Position numbers and translations under genes: made by a program
Origin: Chlorobiota bacterium
GTDB lineage: Bacteria > Bacteroidota > Bacteroidia > Flavobacteriales > Flavobacteriaceae
Length of the DNA: 19,504 nucleotides
Assembly: GCA_013151975.1 (NCBI GenBank)
Contig: JAADHG010000186.1
Span: 1 to 19,504 of the forward strand
Direction: 5' to 3'
In this document: positions 13,548-19,504 of the stretch, one piece after another
How the letters are laid out: each line of letters starts with the position of its first letter
Numbering within the stretch: position 1 is the stretch's first letter
The notes under the pieces: generated by a model
Databases searched by the model: none
Told to the model about the DNA's origin: nothing
The model's input: only the letters and a program-made list of their open reading frames with translations

Positions 13548-16103
13548 CTATAGAGATTTTAAATACGATTCTAAGTTTTTATGAATTTGAATAACTTTAT
13601 AATTTTGAGACGAAATGCCAATAGGATTTCTTTTTATTTCTTGTTTACTTCCTTTTAATATTTCTGTAAACCCAACTGCCGATTCTTTACTATATAACCC
13701 ATGAACCACAACAAAAACAGTGTTGTTATTGTAAATATCTTTGGAAATACTTAGCTCGTAATAATTTACTTTTTTAATGCCTTCATTTAAAAGTTTAATA
13801 AATTTATCTACTTCTTCATCAGGTGCGTCTACAAATTGATAAATAGCTTTAAAATGCTTAGCGTTTGTATCGTCTTCAAATTCTTTATTAGCGAGTAATG
13901 GCATTACATTTTGCATCATTTCTTCTGCTTTCTTCCCTTCTGAGCTATTTGGGTAGTTTAAAGCGATATAGTTTATGGCTTCTTTATAGCTTTTATAACC
14001 ATATATTCGCGCTTTTGAAACTGCCTTTAAAAATTCATATTTGGGGACAATTATTTCGCCTTCAAACATCGTTATGTATTTATCGCACTTAGAAATTACA
14101 TCTAAATATTTTTGATCTTCAAACTGTTTGTAAAGACCTTCATAAATGTATTCAGGGCTGTTTTCATCTTCGGCTAAAATCGCATCTGGATTTGATAAAA
14201 TTGTAGCATATCTTGAATCTGGATAATTTGCTATGATATCATTTTTTGCGATTTCAGCTTCTCCTTTTAAACCCAACAATTCATAAATTTTATACAAATT
14301 ATATTTTGAAGGCAAAATAAGTCGTTCTTCAGGGCTATTCTTTAACAAGACTTGTAGTTTGTCTTTTGCTAAATTGTATTCTTTAAACTTATCTTTATAG
14401 ATGAGCCCTAATTGATAATATGCAAAGTTGCGGTCTTTGGCTAAACTATCAATAACTTTGTCTTCAGTGGGAATAAGCGCTATATAAAAATTTGGGTCAA
14501 ACTTCTCTTCTTCTGAAGCATTCGCTACATTCTCGTTTACAACTGTTGCACTAGATGCTACACTGCCTTTATTAGACCATCGCCAATTATCTGCAAGTTG
14601 CCGCTCGCCCCAGTTTACTAAAAATTCGTTTTTACCATAGGCAACTGTAACTGGGTTATAAAAATAGAATGATGCTGATGAATTTCCTTTGTCTCTAGAG
14701 TTTCCTCCTATTTTATTGTTCGCTGCTAATAACCCCTTAGATTGTGCCTTTTTTTCTTTTTCTTTAAGCGCTTCTGCAACTTCCTTTAATGCATCTGTAT
14801 ATTTTGTAAAATATGCCAAACGCTCTTCTTCTGATAGATTTACTAAACTTAAAATACTGTCATTTCGCTGCGCAACATCTTCATAATAAATAACATCATC
14901 AAGATTGTCTCTTTTTCTTTTAATAGCTCTAAACAGCTTGGTATTCTTCTTTAAATTAAGCATTGTGCTATCATAATACGCTCCTGCATCTTTGTATGCA
15001 ACATCATCAAAACTCATGTTGCCTAGAGTTTGATAATTTATCGCATTAAGATATTTGTCTTGAGAACCTGTTCTTAAAGACTTATTATAATACACAACAG
15101 CTAAAGTATCTGATTTGTTTTGCTTATGAAATTCTGCAATTTGATGATAGATTTTATCTAAAAAGGGGCGGTTTTCTCTATCTTCTTCTAGATTAGTTAA
15201 AAGTTCTAAGAACTCTATTTTGCTTCCTGTATTGAAATCGAAATTTTTGGCTTTTTCTATTTCGGCACTAATCATGTAAATTCTAGGTGTCTTTCTGTTC
15301 AGTTCTATAACTCTATTAAAAGCTATATTGGCACTTTCCTTATCTCCTAAGGTATTGTACAACTGTCCTTGAATAAATCTATAGCGTCCGCGTTCATCAT
15401 TGCTTTTTGTGGCATTAGAAGCAATTTCTAATTGTGTGATCGCGCTATCTAAAACTTTGGTATTAATATACGTTTGTGCTAACATTGATGTGGCATCGGC
15501 TAAATCTTGCCCTTTTAGTTCTTCTTGATAAAGTAAGCGTTTAAGATTGGTTTTTGCCAACTCATCATTATCCAAACGAAGATTTGCCTTTTCTCTCCAA
15601 ATACGGGCTTGATTTATTTTATCGCTTGCTGGATATTTATAAAGAATATAATTAAAGGCTTCTAAAGAAGGTACAAACCGTTGATCAAAATACCGTGCCT
15701 TTCCTAAAAGTAAGTAAGCCTCGTCTATTTGAGGGTTTTTTTCCTTCCCTTTAATATTCATGCCATGCTTTTGTATGGCTTTTATGGCTTTTTCTTCTGC
15801 TCTTGTAAAATTGTCGTTTTTTGATTGCCCAGGCAATACAATTTCATCCGTAATTTGCATACGCTCTATGGGTAAAATATCCCAATAATTGTCTGTATAT
15901 GCATTGTTTAAATCTGTTCTTCCTTGTTCTAATGCGTTGTAACCATTATACAATACATTAAATTCGGTAGCTACGGCTTGAAGATTTCGGCTTACAAAAG
16001 TGTCTTTTTTACGAGAGCATCCTGTCACTAAAATAACAGATGCAATGAGTGTAGATATAGCTTTAAAAGAGGTCTTCAACGTTGGTGTGTTTTTTAACAC
16101 CAT
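13548..16103 (-). CDS. sprE: SprE/PorW-type TPR lipoprotein for gliding motility and type IX secretion
   Basis: This 851-aa lipoprotein has a hydrophobic signal ending in lipobox LVTGC (Cys29), followed by CSRKKDTFVSRNLQAVATEFN, a beginning I recognise from flavobacterial SprE. The body is a long alpha-helical array of TPR-like repeats (for example IDEAYLLLGKARYFDQRFVP near 125-145 and FEDQKYLDVISKCDKYITMF further on). It is interrupted by a less regular Ser/Asn-rich region around 460-540. In Flavobacterium johnsoniae SprE is needed for gliding and T9SS export, and the Porphyromonas homologue is PorW. The protein is expected at the periplasmic face of the outer membrane. Length is in the family range and no break is seen. 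It begins a unit with its own promoter (16122-16155) and is followed after 25 nt by bactofilin. Confidence 0.9.
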   Translation of the reverse strand: MVLKNTPTLKTSFKAISTLIASVILVTGCSRKKDTFVSRNLQAVATEFNVLYNGYNALEQGRTDLNNAYTDNYWDILPIERMQITDEIVLPGQSKNDNFTRAEEKAIKAIQKHGMNIKGKEKNPQIDEAYLLLGKARYFDQRFVPSLEAFNYILYKYPASDKINQARIWREKANLRLDNDELAKTNLKRLLYQEELKGQDLADATSMLAQTYINTKVLDSAITQLEIASNATKSNDERGRYRFIQGQLYNTLGDKESANIAFNRVIELNRKTPRIYMISAEIEKAKNFDFNTGSKIEFLELLTNLEEDRENRPFLDKIYHQIAEFHKQNKSDTLAVVYYNKSLRTGSQDKYLNAINYQTLGNMSFDDVAYKDAGAYYDSTMLNLKKNTKLFRAIKRKRDNLDDVIYYEDVAQRNDSILSLVNLSEEERLAYFTKYTDALKEVAEALKEKEKKAQSKGLLAANNKIGGNSRDKGNSSASFYFYNPVTVAYGKNEFLVNWGERQLADNWRWSNKGSVASSATVVNENVANASEEEKFDPNFYIALIPTEDKVIDSLAKDRNFAYYQLGLIYKDKFKEYNLAKDKLQVLLKNSPEERLILPSKYNLYKIYELLGLKGEAEIAKNDIIANYPDSRYATILSNPDAILAEDENSPEYIYEGLYKQFEDQKYLDVISKCDKYITMFEGEIIVPKYEFLKAVSKARIYGYKSYKEAINYIALNYPNSSEGKKAEEMMQNVMPLLANKEFEDDTNAKHFKAIYQFVDAPDEEVDKFIKLLNEGIKKVNYYELSISKDIYNNNTVFVVVHGLYSKESAVGFTEILKGSKQEIKRNPIGISSQNYKVIQIHKNLESYLKSL

Positions 16104-16121
16104 TTTTTCTTAAAACCACTA

Positions 16122-16155
16122 CAAAAATATCGTTATTTTTGCACTAAACTTCAAA
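16122..16155 (-). promoter_or_regulatory. candidate sprE promoter
   Basis: The minus strand carries TTTG (complement of 16152-16155), a 22-nt spacer and TATTTTTG (complement of 16122-16129). The -7 box is perfect and the spacing is at the long end of the usual range. Transcription would start near 16115, about 12 nt before the ATG at 16103. The -7 box is one arm of an exact inverted repeat with 16134-16141. Confidence 0.5.
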
Positions 16156-16275
16156 GTAAAATAGAACCGTAACTATCGCTATGCTTAAATTTTATTTTTC
16201 GTTTATCACAAAAATATCCCATTTTTATTAACCGCACTTTTAAGTAAGAACTGGTGTAAATGAATAACTAAAAGC

Positions 16276-16295
16276 TTTACATAATATTATGTAAA
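16276..16295. promoter_or_regulatory. perfect 20-bp palindrome between the ABC ATPase and sprE genes
   Basis: TTTACATAAT at 16276-16285 is followed directly by its exact reverse complement ATTATGTAAA at 16286-16295. With no loop and no adjacent U tract it looks like a binding site for a dimeric regulator rather than a terminator. It lies about 147 nt upstream of the -7 box proposed for sprE. The rest of the 242-nt gap (16104-16345) holds no credible gene, only AT-rich sequence with two further TATTTTTG-like boxes on the minus strand (16209-16216, 16330-16337). Confidence 0.4.
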
Positions 16296-16345
16296 AACGT
16301 AAAAATAATCATCTTTTTCTATTAAACTACAAAAATAGCCGACTT

Positions 16346-17053
16346 TTAGCCAAAAGACGCGCTGGTGAAATGCGCTTCTAATTCTTTTAAAGTGGCTTCG
16401 CTAGTGGCTAGGTCTTTAACAATATCTCCTTTTTCTAAAACTACAATACGTTCGCAAACTTCAGTAACATGTATTAAATCATGACTAGATACTAAAACTG
16501 TAACACCTTGTTTTTGAGCTAGGTCTTTTAGTATTTGCTTGAGACGAATTTGGGTGGTTGGATCTAGATTTGCAAAAGGCTCATCAAGAATAATAACTTC
16601 TGGGTTTCCAATTAGTGTAGCTACAATACCTGCTTTTTTTTGATTACCCTTGCTTAAATCTCTTAAATACTTCTTTTTACCAAGTATTTCATCATGAAAA
16701 AAGTCTTCAAACTGTGCTAGTAAATTATCAACGTCTGATTTGTTTTGACCACGAAGTTCGCCAATAAAATAGAAGTATTCTTCAGGTGTTAAATAACCTA
16801 TTAAAAAACTTTCGTCGATAAACGAAGATGTAAACGGTTTCCAGTCTTCACTTTCGTTTACTAAAATACCTTTGCTTTTAATATGTCCTGTTGTGGGCTG
16901 AATTAAATCTAATAGTAAACTGAAAAATGTGGTTTTCCCTGCGCCATTATTTCCAACCAAGCCAAAACTTTGCCCTTTTGGAATATCTAAATTCTCTATA
17001 TTTAATACTTGTACGCCTTTATATGATTTTGATAAATTACTAACGGTTATCAT
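16346..17053 (-). CDS. ABC transporter ATP-binding protein
   Basis: This 235-aa cytoplasmic ATPase has all main motifs: Walker A GNNGAGKT (34-41), signature LSKGN (133-137), Walker B VIILDEP (153-159), D-loop ANLDPTT (161-167) and switch His191. The Q-loop region reads SSFIDESFLIGYLTPEEYF, with Asp80/Glu81 where Gln is usual. The LSKGN-type signature is typical of two-gene exporters of the CcmA/Nod type. It lies 24 nt after the DUF5687 membrane protein and almost certainly energises it. The substrate is unknown. No intrinsic terminator is visible after its stop. Confidence 0.93.
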   Translation of the reverse strand: MITVSNLSKSYKGVQVLNIENLDIPKGQSFGLVGNNGAGKTTFFSLLLDLIQPTTGHIKSKGILVNESEDWKPFTSSFIDESFLIGYLTPEEYFYFIGELRGQNKSDVDNLLAQFEDFFHDEILGKKKYLRDLSKGNQKKAGIVATLIGNPEVIILDEPFANLDPTTQIRLKQILKDLAQKQGVTVLVSSHDLIHVTEVCERIVVLEKGDIVKDLATSEATLKELEAHFTSASFG

Positions 17054-17077
17054 TGTTTTATTTTGGTTTTATTATAC

Positions 17078-18550
17078 TTATTTTTTTTCAGCAAAAGCTG
17101 CTATTGTTTTATACTTCCCTTTTTGATATATACCCTCTATCTTATTCAAGAAAAAGTTTTTAAATACAATTCCTAAAATACCACTTGAAGCCAATACAAT
17201 TAATCCTGCTTCAAAATTGAATAACTTATATGGAATGTAAAAAAGAATCATTGGAAGTGCTAGTTTTGGTAAGGCGATAAGCATTTGTGTTGGATTAAAT
17301 CCGTTAGTATTACTAAACGCTTTTGCTTTTACGTTAAGCTCAATTGGGACTCTATTTAATGCACCTCCAAATAAGGTTATAAACGTATTTAAGCCAATAT
17401 TAAATAATGCTCCTGCTGCAATCATTCCAAAAATTTTCCATCCAAAATACAAATATGGAGTACTTAAAATAAATGATACTGCAACGGCAACAACCATTAA
17501 ATACCATTTAGATTCTAAATATTTTTTATATGGAATGTTTTGACTCATTAATAATTTATAATATTCACTATCCCAAGAAGGCACAAGCTGCCCGAAACTT
17601 AACAAGAAGCCTCCTGTTACAAAAATAGAAGCTAGTGCCAAAAACGCAGGCATGTTTTTATAATGTGGTTGGGTATAAAAAAACAACCCATAAAACAAAA
17701 AGAAGAACGACATCATCAAGACTTGTTTTGGTCTTGCGTTACGAGAAATTAATTTTACATCATTTTTAAGAAAAGGCGCAATACTTCCAAAGCGATTCAT
17801 CCACGTTAAATCTGTTTCATTTATTTTCTCAGCTTTTTTGGAAACCGTATCGTCTAAATAAAATCCTTTTCTTATAAAATTGAAATTTACTTTATATAAA
17901 CCAATCATTAACAGTAACGGAATTACAACTAAATATGAGTTATTATATAAGCTATTAAATGCAAGCCCAATAGGCTCTGAAACCTTAAAAATTTCAAAAT
18001 ATTCTAACCCTATCAAAACTACTAAAGCCGAAATTATAAGATAAAAAACAGTATTGTTTTTATTGATTAAAAAATTAACGAAATTAATTGCCATTGTTAA
18101 AAATATAATGGATAAAAACCAGCTAATTACATTTAAAACAGGATAATCTTGTATTAGCAAAACAATACAAAAAGGCAGAAATATAAACAGTGAAATAAAA
18201 TTGAAAAAAGAAAGCGTTGTTTTACCTAATAAATAATGAATCACCACATTTCGTTTTATTGGAATTATCATCAATGGTTTAATATTCATCACTGGCAATT
18301 GCTGCATAAAAAACCGAATTGCCAAATTACCTAACACCCAATACACTAAAAAATTATTTACTGTAATAATGGGGTCTATGTCTGGCATGGTCTTTTTTAA
18401 AATAAAGAACATAAGGCCTCCCATAAAAATGGCTATGCCTCCAAAATATATAACCGCTAAAAAAAGTAAAATTTTAATGGCAAGTCCTTTTTGAAAATAT
18501 GAAGCTCTTTTAAACTGCTTCCATTCTAAACTTATAAATCGTTTAATCAT
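17078..18550 (-). CDS. DUF5687 membrane protein, ABC exporter permease subunit
   Basis: This 490-aa protein has a polar N-terminus (IKRFISLEWKQFKRASYF) followed by about 12 hydrophobic segments, for example at 28-50, 100-128, 136-157, 205-219, 275-320, 375-395 and 425-470. The N-terminal LEWKQFKR stretch and overall layout match DUF5687, a Bacteroidetes family that resembles ABC-2 permeases. Pairing with the downstream ATP-binding gene, 24 nt away, supports a role as the membrane half of an exporter. What is exported is not known. It is divergent from the reductase gene, and a 104-nt shared region carries a -7 box for each direction. Confidence 0.85.
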   Translation of the reverse strand: MIKRFISLEWKQFKRASYFQKGLAIKILLFLAVIYFGGIAIFMGGLMFFILKKTMPDIDPIITVNNFLVYWVLGNLAIRFFMQQLPVMNIKPLMIIPIKRNVVIHYLLGKTTLSFFNFISLFIFLPFCIVLLIQDYPVLNVISWFLSIIFLTMAINFVNFLINKNNTVFYLIISALVVLIGLEYFEIFKVSEPIGLAFNSLYNNSYLVVIPLLLMIGLYKVNFNFIRKGFYLDDTVSKKAEKINETDLTWMNRFGSIAPFLKNDVKLISRNARPKQVLMMSFFFLFYGLFFYTQPHYKNMPAFLALASIFVTGGFLLSFGQLVPSWDSEYYKLLMSQNIPYKKYLESKWYLMVVAVAVSFILSTPYLYFGWKIFGMIAAGALFNIGLNTFITLFGGALNRVPIELNVKAKAFSNTNGFNPTQMLIALPKLALPMILFYIPYKLFNFEAGLIVLASSGILGIVFKNFFLNKIEGIYQKGKYKTIAAFAEKK

Positions 18551-18605
18551 AGTTTTTTGATGGTATATGATTTATTTGTTGTCTTAATATCCAAATTGTT
18601 ACACG

Positions 18606-18613
18606 CAAATCTA
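18606..18613 (-). promoter_or_regulatory. candidate -7 box for the DUF5687-ABC operon
   Basis: The complement of 18606-18613 is TAGATTTG, a perfect TAnnTTTG. A transcript starting near 18599 would have a leader of about 50 nt before the ATG at 18550. I see no TTG at the usual 19-22 nt upstream, so support is partial. Confidence 0.35.
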
Positions 18614-18633
18614 AAATTAATTTTTTACTTCAC

Positions 18634-18641
18634 TATTTTTG
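18634..18641 (+). promoter_or_regulatory. candidate -7 box for the reductase gene
   Basis: TATTTTTG at 18634-18641 fits TAnnTTTG. It lies 13 nt before the ATG, which would leave a very short leader. No TTG is found at standard distance upstream; the nearest is at 18596-18598, 35 nt away. Confidence 0.3.
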
Positions 18642-18654
18642 CCAAAAAAAGAAC

Positions 18655-19504
18655 ATGTCTCAATTTCATAAACTCTCTATAAAAGATATACAAAAGGAAA
18701 CGGATAAAGCTGTAAGTATCACTTTTAATGTCCCTCAAGATTTAAAAGAAACCTTCGCTTTTAAAGCGGGACAATACATTACTTTAAAAATGATTATTAA
18801 TAGTAATGAAGTAAGACGCGATTATTCGTTGTGTTCGTCGCCAAAAAGTGGCGAACTAAAAATAGCCGTAAAAGAAGTAAAAGATGGCACGTTTTCGGCA
18901 TATGCAAATAATAATCTTCTAACTGGAGATGTCTTAGAGGTGGCTCCACCTAAAGGGCGCTTTGTTTTTACACCTAACAAAAATGCCTCAAGAACTATTG
19001 CTGCTTTTGCTGCAGGTAGTGGTATAACGCCTGTTTTAAGTATCATAAAATGTGTTCTAGAAGAAGAACCTAATAGTAAAATGGTTTTGGTTTATGGAAA
19101 TAAAACCACTAAAGATACCATGTTTTTAAATGAACTTCTAGAGTTACAGCATCAATATAGTCATCGCTTCTCAATTAAATTTGTGTTTAGTCAAGCCAAA
19201 GAAGAAGATGCTATTTTTGGGCGTATTGAAAAAAGCACGGTCAATCTAATTGTGAAAAACGAATACAAGCATACAACTATTGATGCCTTTTATTTATGTG
19301 GTCCAGAGGGTATGATTCATACTATAAAAGATGTATTGTCTGAACATAATGTTGATGCTGATTCTATTCATTACGAACTTTTTAAAGCTGCAAAACCTGC
19401 TGAAATTAAAGACGAATCGGTAGCTAGTGGTAATACAAAAATCACCATTATTGTTGATGACGAAGAAACCACTTTTGAAATGTCTCAAAAGCAATCTATT
19501 CTTG
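18655..19504 (+). CDS. ferredoxin-NADP reductase/PaaE-like flavoprotein, 3' end cut by the window
   Basis: There are 283 complete codons from ATG 18655 with no stop before the window ends; the family length is about 350. Domains in order: an FAD-binding barrel at about 5-105 with the flavin motif RDYS (55-58), then a NAD(P)-binding domain at about 112-245 with GSGITP (121-126) and YLCGPEGM (213-220). The start of a C-terminal plant-type 2Fe-2S ferredoxin domain is visible from about 260 (TKITIIVDDEETTFEM). The iron-binding cysteines lie beyond the window. Such proteins pass electrons from NAD(P)H through FAD and the iron-sulfur cluster to an oxygenase or other acceptor in the cytoplasm. The partner is not visible, so phenylacetate oxidation (PaaE) is only one option. 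It is divergent from the DUF5687-ABC operon. Confidence 0.9.
   Translation, partial: MSQFHKLSIKDIQKETDKAVSITFNVPQDLKETFAFKAGQYITLKMIINSNEVRRDYSLCSSPKSGELKIAVKEVKDGTFSAYANNNLLTGDVLEVAPPKGRFVFTPNKNASRTIAAFAAGSGITPVLSIIKCVLEEEPNSKMVLVYGNKTTKDTMFLNELLELQHQYSHRFSIKFVFSQAKEEDAIFGRIEKSTVNLIVKNEYKHTTIDAFYLCGPEGMIHTIKDVLSEHNVDADSIHYELFKAAKPAEIKDESVASGNTKITIIVDDEETTFEMSQKQSIL

Noticed and set aside
16181..16231. 16-codon plus-strand open frame in the gap before sprE
   Set aside because: It is very short, AT-driven and lacks a ribosome-binding site or any recognisable signature, although a -7-like box lies 40 nt upstream.
18822..19046. Minus-strand open frame inside the reductase gene
   Set aside because: The plus-strand frame contains the complete flavin and NAD(P) motifs across the same bases, so the minus frame is a shadow.

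Overview
This AT-rich window reads as chromosome of a gliding member of the Bacteroidota, most likely a marine-type Flavobacteriaceae. The evidence is an SprE-type TPR lipoprotein (gliding and type IX secretion), Bacteroidetes-restricted families (DUF4292, DUF5687, DUF6168), an F-type ATP synthase operon without the beta and epsilon genes, many signal peptides and lipoboxes, and promoters of the Bacteroidetes form TTTG-N19-TAnnTTTG. I found no tRNA, rRNA, insertion sequence, phage gene or CRISPR array. Nearly all genes lie on the minus strand; only the partial genes at the two ends are on the plus strand.

Layout in plus coordinates. (1) 1-206: 3' end of a small lipoprotein gene, convergent with the next block. 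(2) 263-6631, read right to left: a cell-envelope operon with a MOP-family polysaccharide flippase, dut, a 319-aa secreted TPR protein, a 453-aa secreted TPR protein, a DUF4292 lipoprotein and an EnvC-like M23 protein. ATGA-type overlaps couple flippase with dut, and the 453-aa TPR gene with DUF4292 and EnvC. (3) 6694-7206: a lipoprotein of unknown function. (4) 7461-13522: bactofilin, atpZ, a DUF6168 membrane protein, then atpB-atpE-atpF-atpH-atpA-atpG. A strong promoter lies before atpB and an intrinsic terminator lies after atpG. (5) 13548-16103: sprE. (6) 16346-18550: a DUF5687 membrane protein and its ABC ATPase. (7) 18655 to the end: a divergent, 3'-truncated ferredoxin-NADP reductase/PaaE-like oxidoreductase.

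The genes form three functional groups. The ATP synthase block makes all of Fo (a, c, b) plus delta, alpha and gamma of F1. The beta and epsilon subunits (atpD, atpC) must come from elsewhere, which is usual for this phylum. The envelope block combines sugar-lipid export, an amidase-activator-type coiled-coil protein and secreted TPR proteins. SprE connects the region to T9SS-dependent secretion and gliding.

I see no clearly new multi-gene system. The observations most worth checking are: a one-base frameshift splitting atpF in an otherwise intact operon; a GC-rich hairpin with U tracts between atpE and atpF that could set subunit-c stoichiometry; degenerate tandem copies of the atpG 3' end beyond its stop codon; a perfect 20-bp palindrome upstream of sprE; and mitochondria-like placement of the His/Glu pair in subunit a.
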